From: Xanthobacter autotrophicus
Lineage (GTDB): Bacteria > Pseudomonadota > Alphaproteobacteria > Rhizobiales > Xanthobacteraceae
DNA: 64,000 bases
Reading direction: 5' to 3'
Assembly (NCBI RefSeq): GCF_029991245.1
Contig: NZ_JAIVFO010000003.1
Span: forward strand, 1-64,000
Shown: one piece after another, positions 36,312-43,934 of the stretch
How the letters are laid out: the number at the start of each line of letters is the position of its first letter
Numbering within the stretch: the stretch's first letter is position 1
The notes under the pieces: model-generated
What the model was told of the DNA's origin: nothing
The model's database searches: none
Seen by the model: the letters and a program-made list of their open reading frames with translations, nothing else
Translations under genes and position numbers: made by a program

Positions 36312-37838
36312 CGCCACGGCGCGGAAGATGTCCTTGTAGGTGTCGCGCAGCACGTTCTTCTGCACCTTGCCCATGGTGTTGCGCGGCAGCTCCGGCACGA
36401 AGAACACGCGCTTGGGCTGCTTGAACTTGGCGAGACGGTGCTCCAGCGCGGCGTGGATATCCGCCTCGGTCAGGCTGGCGCCCGCCACCTTCACCACCAC
36501 GGCGGTGACCCCCTCGCCGAAATCGGGGTGGGGCACGCCGATCACCGCGCTTTCCGCCACGCCGGGAATGGCGTCGATCTCGCCTTCCACTTCCTTGGGA
36601 TAGACGTTGAAACCGCCGGTGATGACGAGGTCCTTGCCCCGGCCGACGATGTGCACGTAGCCCTTCGCATCGATCTTGCCGAGATCGCCGGTGATGAAGA
36701 AGCCGTCGCGGAATTCCGCCGCCGTCTTCTCCGGCATGCGCCAGTAGCCCTTGAAGACGTTGGGGCCCTTCACCTCGATCATGCCGATGTCGTCGGTGGG
36801 CAGCACCCGCCCGGTCTCCGGATCGGTCACGCGCAGCGAAACGTCGGGCAGGGGGAAGCCCACGGTGCCGGCGATGCGCTCGCCGTCATAGGGGTTGGAG
36901 GTGTTCATGCCGGTCTCGGTCATGCCGTAGCGCTCGAGAATGGCGTGGCCGGTGCGCTCGAAGAAGGCGCGATGGGTCTCCGCCAAAAGCGGCGCCGAGC
37001 CGGAGACGAACAGGCGCATCTTCGCCGTCGCCTCTTTGGTGAGGCCCGGCTGGTCGAGGAGGCGGGTGTAGAAGGTGGGCACGCCCATCAGGCTCGTCAC
37101 CGTGCCCGCCGCCATCAGTTCCAGCGCCTCGCGCGGATCGAACTTCGCCCGGAAGACCATGGCGGCGCCGGCCAGAAGCACGATGTTGGAGGCCACGAAC
37201 AGCCCGTGGGTGTGGAAGATGGGCAGGGCGTGGAGCAGCACGTCGTCGCCCGTGAACCGCCATTCGTCCTTCAGCGTCAGGGCGTTGGACAAGAGGTTGT
37301 CGTGGCTCAGCATGGCGCCCTTGGCGCGGCCCGTGGTGCCGGAGGTGTAGAGGATGCCGCCGAGGTCTTCCGGCCCGCGCGGCACGTCGGCGAAATCCGC
37401 GGGCAGGTGCGCCGCCCCGTCCGTTAGCGACCCGGTGCCGTCGGCGCCCAGGGTCTCGATGGAGGGCACGCCGAGGCGGGTCGCCAGGGCGCGGGCGTCC
37501 GCCTCGATGTGAGGCGGGCAGACGAACACGGTGGGTTCCGCGTCCGAGAGGAAATATTCCACCTCGTTCAGCGTATAGGCGGTGTTGAGCGGCAGGTAGA
37601 CGCCACCCGCCCGCACCGTGGCGAGATAGAGCGCGAGGGCCGGCCAGGATTTCTCCACCTGCACCGCCACCCGGTCGCCGGGCTTCACCCCTCGCGCCAC
37701 CAGCAAATGGGCAAGGCGGGCGGAGAGGGCCAGCGCGTCGCCATAGGTCTCCACCCGCCCGTCGGCGAGGGTGGCGAGCGGGGTGGAGAGGGCAGGCATG
37801 GCGGCGCGGATGGCGCCGAAGAGATGGTTTTCGCTCAT
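36309..37838 (-). CDS. matB: Malonyl-CoA synthetase (malonate-CoA ligase)
   Basis: A 509-residue ANL-family enzyme that joins malonate and CoA using ATP. Motifs: the AMP-binding loop YTSGTTGRAKGAMLSH near residue 165, LPIFHTHGLFVA, ERYGMTETGMNTSNPYDGE, the hinge TGDLGKID, GRGKDLVITGGFNVYP, and the catalytic Lys in NTMGKVQKNVLR. The overall sequence matches rhizobial MatB. It lies 63 bp downstream of the malonyl-CoA decarboxylase gene on the same strand; together they convert malonate to acetyl-CoA and CO2. The stop lies in dispersed repeat D. No malonate transporter (matC) follows. Confidence 0.94.
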   Translation of the reverse strand: MSENHLFGAIRAAMPALSTPLATLADGRVETYGDALALSARLAHLLVARGVKPGDRVAVQVEKSWPALALYLATVRAGGVYLPLNTAYTLNEVEYFLSDAEPTVFVCPPHIEADARALATRLGVPSIETLGADGTGSLTDGAAHLPADFADVPRGPEDLGGILYTSGTTGRAKGAMLSHDNLLSNALTLKDEWRFTGDDVLLHALPIFHTHGLFVASNIVLLAGAAMVFRAKFDPREALELMAAGTVTSLMGVPTFYTRLLDQPGLTKEATAKMRLFVSGSAPLLAETHRAFFERTGHAILERYGMTETGMNTSNPYDGERIAGTVGFPLPDVSLRVTDPETGRVLPTDDIGMIEVKGPNVFKGYWRMPEKTAAEFRDGFFITGDLGKIDAKGYVHIVGRGKDLVITGGFNVYPKEVEGEIDAIPGVAESAVIGVPHPDFGEGVTAVVVKVAGASLTEADIHAALEHRLAKFKQPKRVFFVPELPRNTMGKVQKNVLRDTYKDIFRAVA

Positions 37839-37853
37839 CGTGTCTCTCGTGCC

Positions 37854-37880
37854 ATCGGCCCTGTCTTGCGAAGGGCCGAT
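37854..37880. promoter_or_regulatory. Intergenic hairpin between matA and matB
   Basis: Perfect 9-bp inverted repeat ATCGGCCCT / AGGGCCGAT with a 9-base loop in the 63-bp gap between the two malonate genes. On the transcribed strand no T tract follows, so it may adjust mRNA stability or relative expression rather than end transcription. Confidence 0.5.
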
Positions 37881-37901
37881 CCGTTTTTGGGTCGATCCGC
37901 C

Positions 37902-39272
37902 TCAGGTGGTGGGGACGAGGGCGCGGCTGGCGGCCTCGGCCTTCAGCAGCTTTTTCACGGGTCCGCTCGCCACCACCTCGCCCTTGCCGAGGAAGGCTTC
38001 GTGGTTCTTCTCGATGTCGGCCAGCACATAGCGGTAGTTCACCATGAGCCCGGCGGCCTGGGCGATGCCCTTGGGCGAGAGGTCGCCCATGGGGTTGATG
38101 CGTTCCAGCCGCGCCCCATTGCCCAGGTGGAAGCGTGCCACCGGGTCCACCGGCTTGCCCTTGGCGGTGCGGGCGACGAGGAAATAATACGCCGCCGCCG
38201 CTGAAAACACCGGCGCCAGCGCCTCGCGCGTTTCCACCTTTTCGGCCCAATCCGGCGTATCGAGCACGGCCAGCGCCTCGCGGTCGGCGGCGGTGAGGGC
38301 AGGGGAGTTCTCCGCCTTGCGCTCGGCATCCAGCCAGGCGCGGAAGCCGGGCACGGGCGAAAGCGTGACGAAGGTGGAGAGCGAGGGGATCTCGCGGGAA
38401 ATCTCCTCCACCACCTGCTTGATCAGGAAATTGCCGAAGGAGACGCCGCCGAGCCCGCGCTGGCAGTTGGAGATGGAATAGAACACCGCGGTGGTGGCCT
38501 TTTCGGGCTCCAGATGCGCGCGCGACTGGTCCAGCACCGGGGCGATGGCGCCCGGAATGTCCTTGGTCAGCGCCACTTCCACGAAGATCAGCGGCTCGTC
38601 CACGAGGGCCGGGTGGAAGAAGGCGTAGCAGCGCCGGTCCGGCGTATCCACGCGGGCGCGCAGGTCGTTCCAGTCGCGGATGGCGTGCACCGCCTCATAG
38701 CGGATGATCTTTTCCAGCACGTTGGCGGGCGTCGACCAGTCGATGCGGCGCAGCACGAGAAACCCCCGGTTGAACCAGGATGAGAAGAGGTGCCCGAAAT
38801 CCCGGTCCACGGCGGCCAGATCGCGGCGATGGACGAGGGCGTCCATGAGGTTTTCGCGCATGCGCACGAGGGAGAGGGTTGCGCCGGGGCCGAGGTTGAA
38901 CCGGCGGAACAATTCCTGCCGCCGCGGCTCGCTGGCGAGGTGCAGCTCCGCCGCCGCCGCGTCCGAGCCGGTGCGGCCGTAACTCTCGATGGCCTTTTCA
39001 AGCCGTGTGCGGTCCGGCCCGAAGGCTTCGGCGAGCGCTTCGAAGAAGGCGATGCGCTCGCCGGTCTTCATGCGGGCGTAGCGGTCGAGAATGTCGGAGG
39101 CCAGCGCCACGCCGGAGGCCTCGCCGCGGCCGGAGAGCAACTGCTCGCACCGCTCCACCAGGGTCGCCGCCTTGGTGGCGCCGGACACCCGGCTCGACCG
39201 GTCGAGGAGCGAGCGCCCCCGTTCCGCGATGGAGGTGAGGAGATCGCCGAAGAAGGTCGTGTTGGAACTCAT
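37902..39272 (-). CDS. matA: Malonyl-CoA decarboxylase
   Basis: A 456-residue enzyme that converts malonyl-CoA to acetyl-CoA and CO2. It matches the two-part family fold: a helical N-terminal region (about 1-150) and a GNAT-like catalytic C-terminal domain with FFHPALVDEPLIFVEVALT, TAVFYSISNCQRGLGGVSFG (the CoA-binding and catalytic Ser/His region), LSPVPGFRAWL, and VARFHLGNGARLERINPMGD containing the conserved His. It is first of two genes in the malonate operon, and divergent from the GntR regulator 400 bp away. Length and N-terminus are normal. Confidence 0.95.
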   Translation of the reverse strand: MSSNTTFFGDLLTSIAERGRSLLDRSSRVSGATKAATLVERCEQLLSGRGEASGVALASDILDRYARMKTGERIAFFEALAEAFGPDRTRLEKAIESYGRTGSDAAAAELHLASEPRRQELFRRFNLGPGATLSLVRMRENLMDALVHRRDLAAVDRDFGHLFSSWFNRGFLVLRRIDWSTPANVLEKIIRYEAVHAIRDWNDLRARVDTPDRRCYAFFHPALVDEPLIFVEVALTKDIPGAIAPVLDQSRAHLEPEKATTAVFYSISNCQRGLGGVSFGNFLIKQVVEEISREIPSLSTFVTLSPVPGFRAWLDAERKAENSPALTAADREALAVLDTPDWAEKVETREALAPVFSAAAAYYFLVARTAKGKPVDPVARFHLGNGARLERINPMGDLSPKGIAQAAGLMVNYRYVLADIEKNHEAFLGKGEVVASGPVKKLLKAEAASRALVPTT

Positions 39273-39424
39273 CGCATCGCCCCGCCGTGGTCTCAGAGCC
39301 CGCTGCCGAAGCGCCTATGGGAATGCGGGAAGCCGGCGATGGCAAGGCGCGCGTGCGCCGCACGCTCCATCTCTTTCGGCTGAGAGCGTCCGGGCGACAC
39401 CAACGGCCGGTGAGGCGGCTCATC

Positions 39425-39500
39425 TGCCCTTGGGTCACGCCGGCGCGGCGCCTGAGCGATGCCCTCTCGGCAGCGCTCAAAGACAGGAGGCCGTTGGGAT
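39425..39500 (-). repeat. Dispersed intergenic repeat, copy E (reverse)
   Basis: Reverse-oriented copy: TGCCCTTGGGTCACGCCGG, then CGCGGCGCCTGAGCG, CCCTCTCGGCA, CGCTCAAAGACAGGAGGCC, matching the reverse complement of copy A block by block. It lies in the divergent malonate control region, not against a stop codon. Confidence 0.7.
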
Positions 39501-39600
39501 GAGGTGGCGCGCGGAAGACCCCGCGAGGCAGGAAAGGGCATGGCGACCTCTGCCGTAAACATGCATTGAATCAAAAGCAGATTGGATTGCCTGTCAAGAA

Positions 39601-39614
39601 TCTTGTATGCAAGA
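39601..39614. promoter_or_regulatory. Candidate MatR-type operator
   Basis: TCTTGTATGCAAGA, a 14-bp near-perfect palindrome in an AT-rich stretch, 60 bases before the regulator start and about 330 bases before matA. It resembles the TCTTGTA-type half sites I recall for rhizobial MatR. Binding by the adjacent GntR protein is inferred. Confidence 0.65.
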
Positions 39615-39673
39615 TATATATTATTGCATTCTATGCGCCGGCGCGGCATTTCCGGAGCGAATGGAGGCGGACG

Positions 39674-40348
39674 GTGCGCGGCGAGCAGACCCCGAGGCTC
39701 AGGGAGGCGCTGGAGGACGACATCGTCTCCGGCCGGCTGCGGCCGGGCCAGAAGCTCGACGAGGTGGGCCTGGCGGAGCGCTTCGGCGTGTCGAGAACGC
39801 CGATCCGTGAGGCTTTGATCCAGCTTTCCGCTTCGGGACTGATCGAGATCCGTCCGCGCCGCGGCGCCTTCGTGGCGCTGCTCGGCCCCCGCGAGCTGCT
39901 GGAATCCTTTGAACTGATGGCGGAACTGGAAGCCGCCTGCGCGCGCCTCGCCGCCCAGCGCATGGGGGCCGCGGATCGCGCCACCCTCGCGGGCGCCCTT
40001 GCCGCCTGTGGCGCGGCGGTCGCGTCGGGGGATTCCTGCGCCTATTATTCGGCCAATGCGGCGTTCCACGCCGCCATCTATGCCGCCACCGGCAATCGCG
40101 TGATCCATGGCGAGGCCCTGCGCCTGCAACGGGCGTTGCAGCCTTATCGTCGGCTGCAACTCCATGTGCCGCGCCGCATGGAGACCTCTTTGGCCGAGCA
40201 CGAGGCCATCATGGCGGCGCTTTCTGCCGGCGACGGCATGGAGGCCGCGGAGCGGATGCGCGCCCATGTTCTGGTCCAGGGCGAGCGCTTCATGGCCCTG
40301 CTCGCGGCCTTGCAGGCGGAAGCCGAGGCTTTGGCCGCGCCCGGGTAG
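39674..40348 (+). CDS. matR: GntR family regulator of malonate genes (MatR-like)
   Basis: A 224-residue FadR/FCD-type repressor. The N-terminal winged helix contains LREALEDDIVSGRLRPGQKL, then the recognition region ERFGVSRTPIREALIQL and wing RRGAFVALLG. The C-terminal helical domain (about 80-215) has the FCD pattern with FHAAIYAATGN and HEAIMAAL, which usually binds a small acid through a metal. Start: GTG at 39674, with GGAGG six bases upstream; the track-length alternative reaching into the AT-rich region is unlikely. Position opposite matA-matB and a palindrome nearby support a role in malonate-responsive control. Confidence 0.85.
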   Translation: MRGEQTPRLREALEDDIVSGRLRPGQKLDEVGLAERFGVSRTPIREALIQLSASGLIEIRPRRGAFVALLGPRELLESFELMAELEAACARLAAQRMGAADRATLAGALAACGAAVASGDSCAYYSANAAFHAAIYAATGNRVIHGEALRLQRALQPYRRLQLHVPRRMETSLAEHEAIMAALSAGDGMEAAERMRAHVLVQGERFMALLAALQAEAEALAAPG

Positions 40349-40579
40349 CCGGCGGATGTTTCCGGCCGGCTCCCTGTCCTTGTCGTCGGGCTTGTCCTTG
40401 TCCTCGCGCAGGTGTGCGGGCGCTGGCCGCGCTCGCATGTCTTCATGCCGAATCAGACGGCAAGGCCGCGGTTCAGGAGGTCCATTCGCCATGAGTGGGG
40501 ATGCCGCGATCGCCCGTCCCGACACCTGTTGCCGCCCGCGCCGGCTTCCAGTATGAAGACCGAATTGGCGTCCCCGCCA

Positions 40580-40621
40580 CGCACCTTAGCCCAGCTCGAT
40601 CGCGCGCTGTCCTCCGAAGGC
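40580..40621 (+). pseudogene. Degraded tRNA-Arg 5' half
   Basis: CACCTTAGCCCAGCTCGATC then CGCGCTGTCCTCCGAAGGC aligns with the first 42 bases of the functional tRNA-Arg, with several substitutions. It is exactly 166 bases upstream of the next partial copy and is followed by the same kind of spacer sequence. Confidence 0.65.
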
Positions 40622-40942
40622 AGTGTCAAATCGGCTGGCGTGAAAAGTGTGAAGAGAAGCGTTTTTGAATTCAATGGCTTGCGAGGGATTGGCTGAAGGG
40701 CTTAACTTTCGCAGGGAATCCGCGTAAGCACTGCGCAGGCAGCAGGCACCCGTAGCTCAGCTGGATAGAGCGCCGCCCTCCGAAGGCACGTGTCAAGTCG
40801 GCTGATGTGAAAAGTGTGGAGAGAAGCGGTTTTAAATTCAATGACTTGCGAGATCGGGGCCGAAGGCTTCACTTTCGCAAGAAACCCGAGTAAGCACTGC
40901 GTAAGCAGCAGGCACCCGTAGCTCAGCTGGATAGAGCGCCGC
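40611..40942. repeat. Two tandem 166-bp units upstream of tRNA-Arg
   Basis: Units 40611-40776 and 40777-40942 align along their length (shared blocks include GTGAAAAGTGTG, GAGAAGCG, ATTCAATG, CTTGCGAG, TAAGCACTGCG and the tRNA 5' half). The next copy of the unit start, CCTCCGAAGGC at 40943, is the anticodon arm of the intact tRNA. Each spacer contains a CTTGCGA/TCGCAAG-type inverted pair. Confidence 0.85.
40746..40787 (+). pseudogene. tRNA-Arg 5' half, intact sequence but truncated
   Basis: Identical to the first 42 bases of the functional tRNA-Arg (acceptor strand, D arm, anticodon stem-loop up to CCGAAGGC), then the sequence departs to ACGTGTCAAG. It lacks the T arm and 3' acceptor, so it cannot be functional. 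Confidence 0.85.
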
Positions 40943-40988
40943 CCTCCGAAGGCGGAGGCCACACGTTCGAATCGTGTCGGGTGCGCCA
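40912..40988 (+). tRNA. tRNA-Arg (anticodon CCG)
   Basis: A 77-base complete tRNA ending in an encoded CCA. Acceptor stem GCACCCG pairs with CGGGTGC, discriminator G. D loop GCTCAGCTGGATAGAGC; anticodon arm CCGCCCTCCGAAGGCGG with CCG in the loop; T arm with GTTCGAATC. It is the last, intact member of a tandem series of partial copies. Confidence 0.97.
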
Positions 40989-41017
40989 TTACAACCCATA
41001 GTTGGTCTTGCTGCGGG

Positions 41018-41077
41018 GCGCTGGTCCTTGAGCGACGAGTCTGGGGTTCGGGCGTTCGAATCTTCCCCAGCGGACCA
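41018..41077 (+). pseudogene. Possible tRNA-like remnant
   Basis: GCGCTGG at 41018 pairs in six of seven positions with CCAGCGG at 41067, which is followed by A and CCA. A T-loop-like GTTCGAATC lies in the right place before it. The D and anticodon arms are missing (60 bases in total), so if this is a tRNA it is a deletion relic or an attachment-site fragment. Confidence 0.35.
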
Positions 41078-41263
41078 TATAGCTAACTGAAATAACGAGG
41101 ATTTTCAGGCGACTTTGCTGAGAGACGCCGGCTGTTTTGAGATCGCCGGCAATTTGTCCGGTTCGGTCAAGATCACGGTCGCGTCCTTGCAAGCAACCCG
41201 CTAGCCGGGCCGGTTGGAGCCAAGCCTCGCCTCAATCGCGCCTTTGCCCGGATCTCCATCAGC

Positions 41264-42103
41264 TCAATGGGAGATGAGCAAGGGGATCGGCGAATGCGCC
41301 AGGAGCGAACGCGTCACGCCGCCGAGCACGATCTCCCGGGCGCGTGCATGGCTGTAAGCGCCGAGCACGATCATGTCGTGCTCATTGGACGCAGCGTATT
41401 CCAAGATGACCTCGGGGATCGCCCGCCCGTGTGACTGCACGGGATCGACGGTCAGGCGGACACCGTGGCGCAGCAGGAACATTGCCACCTCCACTCCGGG
41501 CTCCTCTCCCGCGGGGATACTTGCCTGCGGGTCCACGATGAGCACCGTTACCGATGACGCGAGCGCCAGCAAAGGCAGGGCGTCGCCGATGGCCCGGCGC
41601 GATTCCCGGCTTGCATTCCAGCCGATGAGAATGCGCTGTGGTGGTTCAATGTTGCGCCAGTTCTCCGGCACGAGCAGGAAGGGGACGCCGGTCGCAAGCT
41701 GCACCACATCGGCTGGCGGCCCGTCGTCGAGCCAAGAATCTTTTGGAGGCGCAGCGACAACGAGATCCGCGTGCAGGGCGCCGAGGCGGCGTTCATCTTC
41801 TCCGCGGGGAGCGTGGACACGGAATTCGCAGGGCACACCTTGCCGGGCGGTGTGCTTTTCAAAGATGTCCCGCGCTTCGCGGATCAGGTCGTCCTTGCGG
41901 GCTTGTTGATGGTGCAGAAGGTTGGCGATCGCCGCTTGCCCGCGGACGTGGGAGGCAGCCAGCCCCCCGCCGATGTCCGGGGGAAGCAGGAAGATTCCGA
42001 TGAGGTGCGCGCCGTGGCGCCGCGCGAGATTGGTCGCATAATCCACCCGCGTTTCGCGCGACGGACTGGTATCAATGAGAACAGCGATTGTCTTGATATC
42101 CAT
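41264..42103 (-). CDS. Tandem-domain universal stress protein
   Basis: A 279-residue protein with two UspA-type domains. It starts MDIKTIAVLIDTSPSRETRVDYA. The second domain starts RILIGWNASRESRRAIGDA and ends with the ATP-binding pattern DMIVLGAYSHARAREIVLGGVTRSLL (Gly-x2-Gly-x9-Gly/Ser style). Such proteins respond to stress, oxygen limitation or membrane perturbation; targets are unknown. The long frame upstream of 42103 overlaps the frameshifted MFS gene and is not coding; the ATG at 42103 begins the domain directly. It is the first gene past the tRNA boundary. Confidence 0.9.
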   Translation of the reverse strand: MDIKTIAVLIDTSPSRETRVDYATNLARRHGAHLIGIFLLPPDIGGGLAASHVRGQAAIANLLHHQQARKDDLIREARDIFEKHTARQGVPCEFRVHAPRGEDERRLGALHADLVVAAPPKDSWLDDGPPADVVQLATGVPFLLVPENWRNIEPPQRILIGWNASRESRRAIGDALPLLALASSVTVLIVDPQASIPAGEEPGVEVAMFLLRHGVRLTVDPVQSHGRAIPEVILEYAASNEHDMIVLGAYSHARAREIVLGGVTRSLLAHSPIPLLISH

Positions 42104-42147
42104 GGATCTTACCCTGTGATGCCCATTCGCCGCATCGTGCGGCTGCT

Positions 42148-43376
42148 CTACGCGGCCGCGCGCCTTGCTCGCCCGGCCATCCAGAAGGCCGCTTGAGCGA
42201 TGATGCCGGAGCCGGCAAGCACGAGAGCGGCAGCCAGGGCCGGGTCGGATCCGACACCGGCCAAAGCCGTGCACAGGGCGCCGACGGCCATCTGCATGGC
42301 GCCGTAGAGCCCCGAGGCGGAGCCGGCGACGCGGGGATTGACGCTGAGGGCTTCGGCCAGCGCGGCGGGCGCCGCGGTGCCCACGCCCACGGAGAACGTG
42401 AAGACGGTGCCGATGGCCAGCGGCACAGTAAGCCGGTCGCACAGCACGACGGCGAGCAGGACAAAGGCGGCGGCAACGCTGACACCATTGGCGCCCACCA
42501 GCAGGCGGCCGACGGAAACACGGGCGATGAGCCGGCTCGCCAATACGCTGCCCACCCACACGCCGAGCACCAGGAGCGCGATATAACCCCCGACGCGGGC
42601 CATGGGCTGGTGCAGTTCGCCGATGAAGATGAGGGGGCCGCCGCGACGAAGCCATAGAGGGAGGTGGTGGCGCAGCCGCCGCCCACCGCATAGCCCCAGA
42701 AGGCTGGCGCCCGCAACAGTTGGCCGTAGCTCTCCATTAGACCGATGGCGGCGCCCTCGGTTGTCCGTCCGGTCTCCGGCAGGAGACGCCAGGTGAGCAG
42801 GAGGTTGGCCACGCCGAGCAGGGTCAAGGCGAGAAAGATGGAGCGCCATCCCGCCGCATCGGCGAGGAGGCCGCCCACCAGCGGCGCCATGCCCGGACCG
42901 ACCGTGATCATGAGATTCATCAAGGCGAGGCCGCGGGTGGTGTCCGCCGGCGCGGAGGTATCGCGCACGATGGCGCGCGCCAGCACAAGCCCGGCGCAGC
43001 CGCCCAGGGACTGGAAGAGCCGCGCGGCGATGAGGGCGTTGACGCTCGGCGCAAGCATGGCCGCGAGGCCGGCGGAGGTGTAGAGCGAGAGCCCCGCCAT
43101 CAATACGGGCCGGCGCCCGAACCGGTCGGCCAGCGGCCCGTAGACGAGCTGCCCGCCGGCGAGGCCGAGGATGTAGAGGCTGATGGTGAGCTGCATGGCC
43201 GCCATCCCGCCGCCGAGATCCGCCTGGGCGATGGGCAGCGCCGGCACGAAGACGTGCATGGCGAGAGTGCCGGAAAAGGCCAGGAGCGCCAGCAGCCAGA
43301 GCGGCACCGTCGCGCCGGGCGGGGCGTCCCCCTTCGGGTGCCCTGATGTCAGCGCGGCATTCACGGAAACAGTCAT
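42148..43376 (-). pseudogene. Frameshifted Bcr/CflA-type MFS transporter
   Basis: The N-terminal part (from ATG at 43376) reads as a Bcr/CflA drug transporter: LAMHVFVPALPIAQADLGG, QLVYGPLADRFGRRPVLMAG, and so on to TSLYGFVAA. It then loses the family sequence, which continues in another frame as PLIFIGELHQPM to a stop at 42148. The switch falls at a run of five G on the plus strand (42633-42637); one missing base would explain it. A sequencing error in the run is possible. If real, the protein is cut after about helix 7. An HlyD-type remnant lies just upstream, pointing to a decayed two-gene efflux unit. Confidence 0.8.
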
Positions 43377-43452
43377 GGCATTCCGTCCTCATGCCGCGGC
43401 TGAAGGCGGAACGGTCCTTGTGGCCACCCGCCGGCAGCAAGGCGCACCGCCC

Positions 43453-43752
43453 TCACCGGGCCGGCCGGGAGGCCTGCGCGGACCGGGCGTTCGGCGTGTC
43501 CGCGAGCATGGCTTTGCCGGCCGCAGGGGAGACAGTCTCGATCTCCACGGTGGCGGTGAGGCCGGCCACGAGGCGGATGTCGGGCGGCACGTCCTCCAGC
43601 GCGATGTGCACCGGCACGCGCTGGGCGAGGCGCACCCAGTTGAAGGTCGGGTTGATGTTGGCGAGCAGGACCCGCCGACACCTTCTCCGCCCCGTCTTCG
43701 CCGCCGTCACCCACCAGGCGGAGGGTGCGGAACCGGCCTTTCTCATCCGCAT
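43453..43752 (-). pseudogene. HlyD/EmrA-type efflux adaptor, C-terminal remnant
   Basis: About 70 residues match the C-terminal end of HlyD/AaeA-type adaptors: VLLANINPTFNWVRLAQRVP, HIALEDVPPDIRLVAGLTAT, VEIET. The first 28 residues of the frame do not fit, and no upstream part of an adaptor is present on this strand. It lies directly upstream of the broken MFS gene, the usual adaptor-transporter order. Confidence 0.7.
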
Positions 43753-43789
43753 TCACGATCGGCCCCTGCAGGAGCGGCTCGCTTTTTTC

Positions 43790-43917
43790 GAGGCCTCGGA
43801 GACCTGATTTGTACGGGCACGCCGGAGGGCGTTGGCGCGGTGGTTCCCGGTGCGGTGCTGCTCGTGGTCGGCGCGGCGAAAGCGGGGGGTGCCAGACAGG
43901 CTCCGGTCGCGAGGTGA
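43790..43917 (+). pseudogene. Fumarylacetoacetate hydrolase family, C-terminal remnant
   Basis: About 30 residues, GDLICTGTPEGVGAVVPGAV onward, match the highly conserved C-terminal signature of the FAH fold (family form GDLIxTGTPEGVG). The N-terminal part of a FAH enzyme is not present upstream; the sequence there belongs to the adaptor remnant on the other strand. FAH-type hydrolases often act in aromatic catabolism, which suits the island. Confidence 0.65.
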
Positions 43918-43934
43918 CTTCCGCCAATGGCGGG

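Noticed and set aside
37839-37900. Dispersed repeat copy between matA and matB (GCCATCGGCCCTG)
   Set aside because: Only a dozen bases resemble the repeat start and the later blocks are absent; it is better explained as the local hairpin.
40702-40989. Minus-strand frame of 95 codons beginning MAHPTRFERVASAFGG
   Set aside because: This is the antisense of the tRNA-Arg and its partial copy; such frames are a known annotation artefact.
40989-41192. Minus-strand frame of 67 codons containing RWGRFERPNPRL
   Set aside because: It reads the complement of a T-loop-like sequence and has no protein features; the tRNA-like remnant explains it better.
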